64,000 nucleotides of DNA from Psoroptes ovis (Eukaryota > Arthropoda > Arachnida > Sarcoptiformes > Psoroptidae): NCBI GenBank assembly GCA_002943765.1, contig PQWQ01000003.1, positions 1,178,001 through 1,242,000 on the forward strand. Reading direction: 5' to 3'. Positions within the stretch are counted from its first letter, which is position 1; each line of letters begins with the position of its first letter. Positions 1-11,769 of the stretch are shown piece after piece. A model generated the notes under the pieces. That model saw nothing but the letters and a program-made list of their open reading frames with translations, did not search any database and had not been told where the DNA came from. The translations under genes were made by a program, and so were the position numbers.

Positions 1-1292
1 TTTCACATTTATTTCGATCATTTTTTTTCTAAAACAATTTAAAATTTTTCAAGGTTTTCATTCATCCTTTTTCTTGTGTATTTCTGAGATTATACATTTT
101 CGAAAAACTTAAGCTCTTGCGATCAAAATTGTCAAAAGAAAATGAAAAAAATTGTCGTTCCATGTCTTAAGAAATCCGTTTCAAAATTTTTTTGGTTTGT
201 TCCTTTCGAACAATTATTCACAGATTATTTCTATTTTTAGTTTTTTTGTTGCAATCGCAAATCTGGAAAATTTCTTCAATTTTCGAAAATTGAATTATCA
301 TTTCATTGTGTAATCATTCTTATATATTTTGAAATACAAGAAAAATTATTTTCGCTTATCAAATAATTGGCTTAACAAAATATATAATTCTTTTCGTATC
401 ATCCATCTCTCCATTATTATCATTGTTTAAAAAAAAATTATTTGAAGTTTTTTTTGATTTTGCAAAAATTTATATCAGAAACATATCTGAAGATACACGA
501 AACACATACTTACACATGGAAAATCAAACACAAATCATTTATATCAATGAAAATCCATTGTAAGCCATAAGCATTCAAGTAATTCCATGTATTTTTTTCC
601 AGAAAAAAAAATACAAAATCGCATTTAATAATTTGTTCAATTTTTCAATGTATTCAACCATCTATGTTATGCCATGCTATCTATATGTTTGAAGCTTTGC
701 AATTTTTGAAAATCACAAATTTTTTTTTCTTTCCTTACTCTCGTCGATATTCGATTATTCAATTGAATGATCAAATTATTTTTCATTGTTTGTTCGCTTA
801 TTTGCTTGTTTAGTTGTATGCTTGCTTGCTTGCTTGTTTGATCATCATCATAATAATTCAATAATGATGGCAATAATAATAATAATATTTCAATTATATT
901 TGTATTATGAAAAATGAAGCAAAAAAAACGAATACAAATTTTGATAAATTCTTTGATTCATATATATAAATATGGGGAGAAAATTATGATTTCAATTCAA
1001 TTTTTTTTCGTTATCTTTTCGAAAAAATATTTTTCCATTTGAATTCATACATCAATTGTTTTTTTTTGTATCATTATTTCCATGTTTGTTTTATGTTTGG
1101 AAATTGACCATTATTTTTTTGATTTGTGTTTTGATGTCCATAATATGATGATGTTGATGATGATGATGATCGACCAATTATTTGATTGCAAATTGGGTGT
1201 ATGGATTTTTATCTGTTTATGTTTTTATCCACTAATAGGAAAGTATTATTATTAGAAAAAATCATTATTTTATCAAGTTATTTTATCATGTT

Positions 1293-1315
1293 TGTGTGTG
1301 TGTGTGTGTGTGTGT
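1293..1315. repeat. (GT)n microsatellite
   Basis: Uninterrupted TG dinucleotides, followed by a degenerate extension (tctgtgtgta). No coding context. Confidence 0.95.
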
Positions 1316-3092
1316 CTGTGTGTATTTGAGTGAGTGTATTCACATCATTGAATTATTGAATGAAGAATACAACATTGAAATATACAATGAAATTAAGATG
1401 ATAAAAATAATCTTCAAAACAATTTCTTGTTGATTCATATGCTATTGAACAGATTTTCGAATGTTATGCTTGACATAATGTTTATTCAATTTATTTCAAT
1501 TTCATTGATTATTATGATTGAATGATGTATTATTTTTATTATTATTATTCTTGTAAATTGTTACATTTAAAAAATGTTTACAAGAAATTATCTTTAAATG
1601 GTTTTGAAATTGATTTTTTTCTCGATTATTATTGGTCTTTCAAATGCAATTTTAGAAAGCATTTAAATGTCGATCAAAAATTTGATATTTTCCCTTGTAA
1701 TTCACTATTTAACAATACAAAATCACTTGCAGTACTTTGATACATTTTTATTGTATCCAATGTAAGCATTATGATGAAGAATGAAAAAAATTCGTAACCG
1801 GTCAATTGAAATGTCAAAAAAATTATTCGACCAGAATTTTTCGGTTGTCAAAATTTGTTGTTGGGCGTTGTTGTCATTCCGGGATCGCAAACATAAAACC
1901 GATCAATTGAATGGCATATAACCTAAAGACAATTATGACAAAAAGTAATAATGAAATTTTGAATCTGAAAAAAGAAAAATCTGAATACAACAACATGTTA
2001 AAAGAATAAATCAACAAACATTTCCTTTTTATTTAAATTCTAAATGTAATGTGTGTGTGTGTTTGTGTGTGTAATGTAATGTAATGTTATGTTTGTATAT
2101 GGATGAACACCATATACGCGTGTGTCTGTGTGTTTCCTTCCGGTATATATTTGGATATACGAATATTATTAGTTCTTGCTTTTATTATAATATCCCATAG
2201 AATAGAATAAAAAAAATCATGTTTTAAGCTTTTATTACTATGATTATATAATCATTTATTCATTCAAATAATATTTCTGATGACAATGTTCTTTTTTTAT
2301 GACTAATAATGTGATTTAAATGTGGAAAACATTATGTAATGGCAAAGCTTATGAGTTTGTAAAAAAAAATGAAAGATAAATAAAATAAAATATCAATGAT
2401 AAATCGCCTGTCATCATCATTATAATCATCATTATTGTCAATTTTTTTTTGCTTTCTTTCACTTTGATTAGTGGTTGTCATCATATGAGATATATAATGG
2501 TTGATTGCAGCAATAATGATTTTGATAATTTTCATGAATATTATTTTAATTGTCATATGTTATGATTGCATATTGATATATTGGTGCATATATTTGTATT
2601 GTAATGCAAAATTATAATAAAAATTAGAAATAATTTTTCATTTAAAAGTAATTTATTATCAAAACATTTTTTTTTTTTGTAATCTGAATATTATTATTTT
2701 TCATTCCGAAATTTCTCTCAGAAACGTATTTGTATTCAAATATTCTACATAATATTCAACGTTTTTTTACGCCTCCATTCGAAAATTCAAAGTTATTTGA
2801 AAATTTCATAGAAATTTCACAAACATTGTACAATGCAAATCTGCTTTTAAATAATTTTTTTTTTCGGCTTTTCAACACCACGATTCCATTCCACAATAAA
2901 ATTACAAATTACCAAATTTCATACCGGTAATAATGACAATAATGACATAATCTATGTATTTCTACGTAGAATAATGTCAAATGAGTCGTATGAACTCATC
3001 AAATTCATCATCAAATTAAAAATTGAAATTCAAAATTTTCATTTCTAATACTTGTATCTTCAAAATACACTTGAATGTACTCACATTTATTG

Positions 3093-3118
3093 ACACACAC
3101 ACACACACACACACACAC
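3093..3118. repeat. (AC)n microsatellite
   Basis: Thirteen uninterrupted AC units in AT-rich non-coding sequence. Confidence 0.95.
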
Positions 3119-6100
3119 TCCCCTTTGGTTATTATTGTTATTTTGTTTTATTACATAAAACAAATTGCCGGATCATTTGCTTTTTAGGTTTTATTTTTTC
3201 CGAAAATGAAAAAATTATTCGTATTGTTTTCTTTGAATATTTTTTACATTTCATTTCATTTCATTTTCTCCATTAATTTTAATGATTATTATTATTTTTT
3301 GTCATCATCAGAATACATAAATATTAATATTCGTATTGAATTTGTATAATAGTATGTATGGACCATCATTACATTATTATTATTATGATTGAAATTATTA
3401 TTATTATTATTACTTATCATTATGATTGTGATCATTTCACCATCATATAATAATCATATCATTCTTTGGTGTTTTGCTGGATTATTGTTATTGTCATTAT
3501 TATGATTATGATGATGAAAATAACAATAATAATGATAATAAAAATTATTTTTGTTCGAATGAAAGAAACAAATTTCCATTTTCATATTACCGGTAATTTT
3601 TTGTTGTTTTTTTTTGTTTTTGTTGTTTAAATATTATTCTGTTGAATCAATTCAAATGAGGATTATAGCGAATAATTTTCATAAGGTTTAGACCTGAATA
3701 AGAAATCAAAAAAATGAAAATATGCAAAATTTTTATTATTATCATTTTAATATTCATCATATATTGATGACCATCATAATTATTTTTATTATTTTGATCA
3801 TCATCATTGCAATCATAGTCATCATCATAATCATAGATAGTAATCATAATCAAAATGGATAAAATACAATGAAATTTATCCATTGAAAGACAGAGAAATC
3901 ACATACACTGGCCATAAGCTGCACCAGTTTTGCTTAGGGTTTTTGAGTATTTGTATGATAATGTGTGCGGTCATCTCTAAAAATGTATATCGTATTTGAT
4001 ATAAATTCATTTATATCGTATATAAAATCGTATATAAATTTCCAATTGATGACATAAAGAATGAAAATAGAATGAAAATTTATGACCATCAAGCACGAAA
4101 TGTCATATTGGATGAGTTTTATTTTCCTCAATTTTTTCTCGAAGAAAATAAATGCTCAATTTTGATGGTTTTTCTTATTCTTGATGATTTCTAATACAAA
4201 TTTTCTTCTTCGTTATTGATGGTGGCTGAAAAAAATGGTGGTCAACTAAAAAAACGAACACCATCATCATCATCATCATCATAACCAGCTTTGGTCAACA
4301 ACAACACAATCGTTTGTTGATTTTGTTCATGTTCATTTTTCTTATAAAAAATAAAAATAATGCCTTTACAATTGATGGTAATTATTCATTATCAATTGAA
4401 TGACCAAATGTTAAGAAATAAACCTAAAACTAACATTAAAAAATAAAAAATTTGAACAAAACTTGTACAAATTTTTATTATCATTATTATTATTATATCA
4501 AATAATGGTGATCAAAATAAATAAAAAAAAAATTCACCTGTTCAATCATCAAATTTTTAGTATGTTTTTTTCAGTTAGTTTATTTCTTCTTCCCTGAAAA
4601 TATATTCATTGTTATTGGTGGTGGTGTTTGGTGTTGGTGATGTTGATGTTGCTGATGTTGATGATGGAAAGATCAATAAATCAATGATTCAACGCAAAAG
4701 TCATTGGTTTTCATTTGCTTTACTCGGTTTATTTATTTGTTTCGCTGTAAGACCAACAATAAATATATGAATAGATGGTAAATGGAAAAACCGGGTTGAA
4801 AAATTCAACACTCGAAGACTTGGCGATTGAATTTATTTATTCGTTTATTTATTTATCTATTTTATTTTATTTGTTAAGAAACAATTAATTTTTTCTGGCT
4901 TTTTTCATCCAAATTTCATGATTTATTTTCTTGAATTTTCGTTTTTACGATCTATTTTAAGGGTTGAAATCCTATTTTTTTATTTGATCGTATTTAAACC
5001 ACATGCAACATATCAGTTTAGAGTTTGAAAAACTTATATCAAATATTGGTTTCGAACAGTTTATTTGACCACCAAAAATAGAAAATAAACAGTAAAAAAC
5101 AATGATATTTGATTGGTGGTGAATGGATGCAGAGAAAAATAGATAAATTTAAATAAAAATATTCATAAAAAAACATCATAAATTTTCCAAATAATTTTGA
5201 TCAGTTCAAATTTGACCAGTTTCGTGGCTGCAAAACAGGAGTAATCAATGTGTTTCGAAATTATTTTTGCTTTTCTCAATTTGATCTGTTTATTTTTTCA
5301 ATATTTTCAAATATACAAAAAAGCTTAAAGCTCCAATTACCTGATGAATTGATGATTGTTGAAACGAATATGATGAAGCGTATTTCATTTCAAAATATTT
5401 CAATTTTTCCGTAATATCAACAGATAAGAAAACAAACACACATTCATCAATATGAATTTTATTACCTTCGTTAATTTACATTTCAAAATGAAAATTTATT
5501 TCATTTTTATTTCAAAAAATAAATTCTCTTTTATTTTGAATTTGAATTTAATTAAAACGAAAATCACACTTGTACTCATTTGTTTTTCGATGATACGAAT
5601 ACGTAAATATACAAATTGAATTTATTTACAAATCTGCCTCGGTGAGTGCAAGTGATTTAAGAATTTCAAATGAATTTTTGCACGAAATGATTATCATTTT
5701 CAAATAGATTTGATGTAAAATTTTCTCCAAGTAATAGATTTTTCGACTTTTTTTCGTACAAATTCACGAATTTCTTATGAATTTCATTTGAAAATTTCAT
5801 TTGCCAATGAATGATCATGAACGAATAAATAATGATGATGATAAGAAATATTTCCTCAAAAAATAAAAAAACAAAGAAAAAACTGGTTCAAATTAATTTA
5901 AATTTTGCCACTTTTCTAGTGTAAAAAATTCATAGAAGACCATGACTGACTGGCGAAAAAAAAACCTCGAAACCACTATTTATTTGTTCAAAAATCATTG
6001 AACTATTCGAAAAAATAGTGTTATACAAACAAATAAATAATCAAAATTTATTTTCCCTAGAAAAAAAACAAACGAACCAAAGCCCCTTATAACATAGAAA

Positions 6101-6465
6101 TATAAATTTGATTCATAATTTGATCGAAAATAATAACATCTTTTCATTGTCTATGCGTTTGAATGTTATTTATTTATTGAAAACATCTCTTTTTTTTACA
6201 ATATGTTTTCATTATTTTCATTTTTCTCTGCCAAAATTCTCGGGTCCTTGAATGGTTTTGTTTATGAGAATGTGAATATTGAATACTGAATAAAATAAAA
6301 TAGAAAAAACCAGAGGGTAAAATTATTGGGAAATTTTCCATTATCATACAATTCTTTGTGTGTGTTTGTTTGTTTGGCGAAGAAGAATTGAATTGAATTG
6401 AATAATAAAACAAATTGAAAAATTCTTGATAATTTTTTTTTCTCTCCATTTTAAAAAGTGAAAAA

Positions 6466-6468
<3 letters not shown>

Positions 6469-6503
<35 letters not shown>
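6469..6503. repeat. (AC)n microsatellite
   Basis: One of the longest dinucleotide tracts in the window, about 17 AC units. It creates spurious minus-strand frames rich in C and V that should not be taken for genes. Confidence 0.95.
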
Positions 6504-6508
<5 letters not shown>

Positions 6509-7995
6509 ACAGACAAGGCACATTAAATGCACATATTTTTTCAAATAACAATAACAACAGCGAATAACAACGATAACAACAACAACAATCGATTGATTTT
6601 CAATTGAAAATTTTTCAATTTAAATTTTTTTATTTTATTCTCCTTTTTTGAAAATAAGAATTTAAAATGAAATTTTTTCCGGCATTTCGTTGAATTTTTT
6701 TCCTTTTTTTTCATTTTCATTTTATCTAACCCAAAACATATTTTATAGTTGGAGGCTATTCTTTCTTTTTTTTTGTATTCCAATTTCCAAGAATTTCTTG
6801 TTTGGTGGTATATTTCATTATTTTGACGATTCAATTCATTGCTCTGTTGTTGTTATTGTTGTTCATAAATTGTTGTTGATGTTGTGCATGCATTCATATT
6901 ACAAACATTCAAATTCATTTTATTCTTGCGCTTTTTTTCATTTATTTGCCATTTATCAAAGAATTTTTGTGTATTATTCATAATTTCCCAATTCTGTTGT
7001 TGGCGAAATGAAAATGTATTTCCATTTTTTGAATAAGCAAACAATGTTAAATCATTATTATTTATCTTATTTGGTGTTTGCGTATGAATGTCTCAAGAAT
7101 ATTATCTTGACAATTTTTTTTCTCCAAAAGTCGAAAGAATGCCGAAACGTTTACATTCTCTTTTCAAACAAAAAATATTTTCACAAATTAACAATTATTA
7201 TATCAAATTATTAGATATTATTGTATAGTGTCACATTTACCATTGCTGAAATTTATGACATTTTGATAATAATTTTTCCAGTTTTCAAACAAAAAGGAAA
7301 AATTCTCCAAATTCTTCGACATTCCATACACATTCACACAAACTTGTTATCTTTTTGTCAATGATTCTTGATTTAGTTATTTTCGTTTCATTATGTGATT
7401 ATCTATTGTCGTTTGTTTAGTGTTTTTTTCCCATTCTGGAAAATATAATTGAATATTTTAATTTTTTTTTTGCCATGTTTGAAGGCAGAATAATGAAATG
7501 GTTCAAAGCATACAATGTACAAACATTGACAAATAGCTGGTGAATATCATTTGAAAAAACAAATATTCATACATCTTATGATGATAATATCTTGATGTGA
7601 TCATCAAATAAAAATAATGATAATGATAACAATTGTACATTTGTTATTTGTTGGAAAAATTTCAAACAAATTATTCTTTTTTTTAATGTTTTCATTTCAT
7701 TCTACGAAAAGAAAACATTGTTTCAAATATATTTAATACTTGGAATAAATCACATTTAAACAATTGTATAAAAATTTAATATGAATCATTTACATTCACT
7801 TTGCTTTCCATTCTCTATCTCTCTCCGTTATCGTCATTTCACTCTCCCATGAATGACATCAGAAAATATGATATTAAATAAATACAAATTTGTACATAAA
7901 TTTCTTGCTCACATTACATTGATAGCTCTTCTCATCGATTTATTTATTTTTGTGTTTGTTTGTTTTTCATCACATTTCACAATTTTATCATTTAG

Positions 7996-8103
7996 CGGCC
8001 GGCTATTGGCCACCAAATGAGAGCAAATGGTTCATTATCATCATCATCATCAAAAACATCATCATATTTGTTAAGCTTAAGACCAAACTCATCATCATTA
8101 TGA
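7996..8103 (+). CDS. possible terminal coding exon, serine-rich
   Basis: A pyrimidine-rich tract ends in catttag immediately before 7996, which looks like a splice acceptor. Reading from 7996 gives 35 codons and a TGA at 8101-8103. The peptide begins RPAIGHQMRANGSL, then has a run of five serines, and ends LRPNSSSL. An AATAAA-like sequence lies near 8217-8222. A second frame (about 8126-8263) is also open, with T- and S-rich composition, so the true 3' end may involve another splice. A third frame is open through this region for 91 codons but encodes mostly poly-I, Q and H from the CAT/CAA repeats. No upstream exon could be linked and no family is recognised. Confidence 0.3.
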   Translation, partial: RPAIGHQMRANGSLSSSSSKTSSYLLSLRPNSSSL

Positions 8104-8239
8104 TTATTATTTCGAATGAAATGAACATGAAAATATTAATGGACCATCATCAACAGCAACAACAACAACTACATCATCATCACCGATGTCTTTTGCTAAA
8201 GCAGCATCGCAAAGTTATAAAATAAAAGCATTGAAGCAA

Positions 8240-9205
8240 ACAATCTTAATAATGAATTAAATTGAATTGAATCGAAATGAATTGTATGAATGAATGAATG
8301 AATGTTAAAACAAAAGAAAACATTATTACAAATATTTCTAGTATGAAATGTGTGCAAAATCTATTATTTTTATATTTACCCGGCTTAATATTTGTAATGA
8401 CAAATATATTTCATTAAGAATTTTTTCTAAGAATTCATACATTCATTCAAACATCATTGAATGATCATTTTCGTAATGGCATAGCAGTTCTCGTACATGA
8501 GAAAATTGAAACAATTTTTTTTTGTCTTAGTTCTCCCATTGTTTTAATGTTTTTTCATTATGATGTTCCATCTTAATGTTCATAATTATTACACAAAAAT
8601 GATGATGTCATTATTTGAATTTGTGTGAAAATTCTGTTATGTTATGGAATTTGTGAGCAAATTCATTAATTGCTAAATGCCGAAAAAAATTCCATAACCA
8701 AATGGATTCGGCGACAATTTTCATTTGAAATATTAGTCTGTTCTAAAAAAAAACCTTAGAAAAAGGGTGTGCATTGCCTTTTATGCCAACTAATTCCGAT
8801 AATATTTAAATTATCACCTGTTTATTTTCTCTTCCTATTAAGAGTAGACGAAAAAAACAAATTAAATGATTTCACAATCATTATTATTGAAAATTTCAAT
8901 CCTTAAATTGATGATTTGAACATTTTTCAAACCTAAAAGCATAGAAAAATCAATATGGCGCCAATAATAATTATTATTATATTTCATAATCATTATGGCG
9001 ATAGAAATAAAAATTTAAAAATAAATAATGAAAATAATCGTCAGGTAAATGATGAAATAGAAAAAATGATTTGAAAAAAAATATAAAAACTAATCAAAAC
9101 AAAAAAACAATCGTAATAATAATGATAATAATTATTGTATTTTACCTTTTATTTATTTCTCCAAAAATGAGAAAATAACATTAAATTTATGTTAATTTCA
9201 TCGAT

Positions 9206-9238
<33 letters not shown>

Positions 9239-10890
9239 TTTATAATTCTAATTTATGTTATTTAATAAATGGGTGGTATATAATTGTTATCATCATTATT
9301 ATTATCATTATCATTGGTTTGCTTATTTGTTTATTTATTCCATTTATTTTTCTTTGATTTTTTCCAAAAACAAAAATCAAATTAAAATACCTGGAGAATA
9401 CAATCGATTGGATTTTTTTTTTATATAATTCATAACCATTATTATTATTCATATTAAGATTTATTTCTTCAAATTTCCATTTGTTTGTTCATTTGTTTGT
9501 TTTTTTGATTTTAGTTTTTTGAATTTTTTATGATCTTATTACAATTTACATGAAAAAATTGTTTAGACAGTTGATGATGATGATGATGATGATGGTCAAT
9601 CCATATTGGCCACTATGATTTTCTATTGCTTGAAATTTCGGGTAATTTATCGATTTTTTTTCGTTTGTTGTTGGTTGCTTCACCATTTCCCTCCATCTCT
9701 ATGCCTGCAATTTAGCTATGCAAATATCTCCTGCAACAAATTCAATTCATAACGATAATTTGATTCAACTATAGAGTAATAATTATATCATTTATGAATT
9801 TTTTTTTATTTTCATAAATATAAGTAGAATGAATACATTTTTATTTTCATTTTTTCCAGGTAAATTTGCAACCTGAAAATTTTCAGCTGAAGGTGTTTGC
9901 AAAGTAGAGAAAAAATGGGAGAAAAAATTAAAATAAAAATTTGAATATGAAATTTCCAGTATTCTTCAGTTGTTGTTGTTGTTGTTCGTTTGTTTGAATA
10001 TAATAATCTCAATAATAATTCTAAATATTATGCATATAACCTTATTATTATCATCATTATCATCATCGTATATACAAAAGCATATTTTTATTATATTTTT
10101 TTTCAATATTATTACGTTTGTTATTTGTTTGTCTATATGCAATTATTATTAGTATTAACATAAAAATTATTATCATCATTATTATTTCGAAGTAAAAACA
10201 ATAACAACACTGCCAACCAATGACAACAATAACAATGATTTCTGTTGCTGTTGCTGCTGCTGTTGTTGTTGTTGTTGTTATTGTGTAACCTGAACTTGTA
10301 CATTTAAAAATGGAAAAAGAATTGAATTTTTTTTCTGTTTTTGCCAACACAAATGTACATATTTTTTTGCAATGATAATTTGCATTTTTTATTTTGTCCA
10401 AAATTTTACCATTCCTATGTGTATCCTATCTGTGCACATTTATGAATACATTTTTTTTTCGGGAAACATGATTTTTTTTGTTCATAAAAATATGAATAAA
10501 AACTTTTTCTTCGGAAAAAATGTATTTCATTTCATTTCATGAGAGCTAATATTTTTGTCATAATAACTAAATAATAATTATCATTATTATGAATGCCGGG
10601 ATCATTCATGAAATGAAATAAATTGTATTTAAAAGATACGAAAAAAAAAACTTTGAATCAAAAATTTCTATGAATTTCAAGCGATGACGATAATATTGAC
10701 ATGGAAGAAATAAATGGAAGAATCCAAACAAAAATCATTGAGCTCTAAATGTTATATGGACAAGTTGGCAAAAATAAAAGCATACTCAGAGGGGATGTAA
10801 TTTACATTTTTCGAAGTTGTAAATAAAAAAAAATCCTAAGCGAAAATGAATGAAATGAGATTCATTTATTCAAAGTTGTTTTTTCAAGCA
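8240..10890. other. AT-rich non-coding stretch
   Basis: No supportable gene. It holds (ATG)n at about 9571-9593, (ATT)n at about 9216-9238 and a TGT/TGC trinucleotide run at about 10242-10278. The open frames are low-complexity. Confidence 0.6.
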
Positions 10891-11225
10891 TAATTTTCAT
10901 ATAATTTTTAATGACCAAATTTTTGCATAAATACAAGCAAGAAATATCACTGATGAACGACTCTTGCTGATGATAATGATCAGAGGTTTTTCCAATGCAA
11001 AACTATGGCGAAATACCTTTCGAATAACGAAAAATATCACCTGAAAAGATGATGAAACAATGAATTCTAGAATTGAACTGAACCGTTGGAAAAATTCATA
11101 TGTTGACTTGTTCAAATATTCTTTGAGAATTCATTGAAAAAAGAAAAACCGCTAAAACAAAGAATATTATGAAATTCTATGAATCTAACAAGAATAATAA
11201 TAATATTCTTTCGATTCGTTTGTTT

Positions 11226-11231
11226 TCCCAA
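11226..11231. repeat. target-site duplication, left copy (tcccaa)
   Basis: The same six bases directly follow the 3' LTR at 14800-14805. Six bases is within the range made by LTR-element integrases. Confidence 0.85.
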
Positions 11232-11610
11232 TGTTGTGAAAATTTAAGTTAAAAAATTGGTTACGTTCTTTATGAATTTCACGATTAAAATTCCATAGAA
11301 AAAGTTCTAGAAAAAACGGTTGTAAAAAGCACATGTCAAAAAGTTCGATTAACAACCGTCCACAAAAAAATTAAAGAATTAAGTTAAAAATTGATTGTAA
11401 TAGTTTGAATAGTTTTAATTAATGTAGAACAACAAATGATTGTAAGCTTTTCCATTTTTTGTAATAATGCTTGAATAATTTGTAATCCTTTTTATAAATT
11501 TAGCAATAAAATTGATAGTTATTGATGGTTTTGAATTGATTAATTGATTTAAAATTGATGTTTTGGATTGATTCGGAACCTTTAATGAAAAACCAGTCGT
11601 TTTCATTACA
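11232..11610 (+). repeat. 5' LTR of element 1
   Basis: It starts tgttgtgaaaa and ends tttcattaca. I compared it with the 3' copy base by base and found no difference. The following sequence (atttttattattgaatc) does not begin with TGG and is not an obvious tRNA-complementary primer site. Confidence 0.93.
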
Positions 11611-11769
11611 ATTTTTATTATTGAATCATTTGCAAGTATAAGAAGATAAGAACAAATTTTTCACGAAGTCAGCAACAAGTAAAGAAAATCAATCAAGAAT
11701 TTAAAGTCGAAATTTCAATAAGTTAAAATTTATCATTGACAAGAACATAATTTGATCAAAAATCCAAAA

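Larger units (their letters stand above)
1..7995. other. AT-rich non-coding stretch with microsatellites
   Basis: I see no supportable gene here. The open frames are short, rich in I, N, K, F and Y, and about as frequent as expected by chance at this base composition. The stretch holds (GT)n at 1293-1315, (AC)n at 3093-3118 and 6469-6503, (ATC)n near 4261-4281 and many short ATT/ATG runs. It could be intergenic DNA or long intron sequence leading to the possible exon at 7996. Confidence 0.6.

Noticed and set aside
3367..3540. Dense ATT/ATG/ATC trinucleotide tracts looking like a repeat array
   Set aside because: Simple-sequence repeats with no spacers; not a CRISPR array or satellite.
6174..6557. 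127-codon minus-strand frame with a long alternating C/V run
   Set aside because: It is created by the (AC)n microsatellite at 6469-6503 and has no other protein-like features.
8460..8580. Plus-strand stretch reading FRNGIAVLVHEKIE, reminiscent of a LINE endonuclease
   Set aside because: Too short, and no flanking retrotransposon sequence was found.
11415..11606. 63-codon minus-strand frame present twice (also 14604-14795)
   Set aside because: It lies within the LTRs and is repeated because the LTRs are; no evidence it is a gene.
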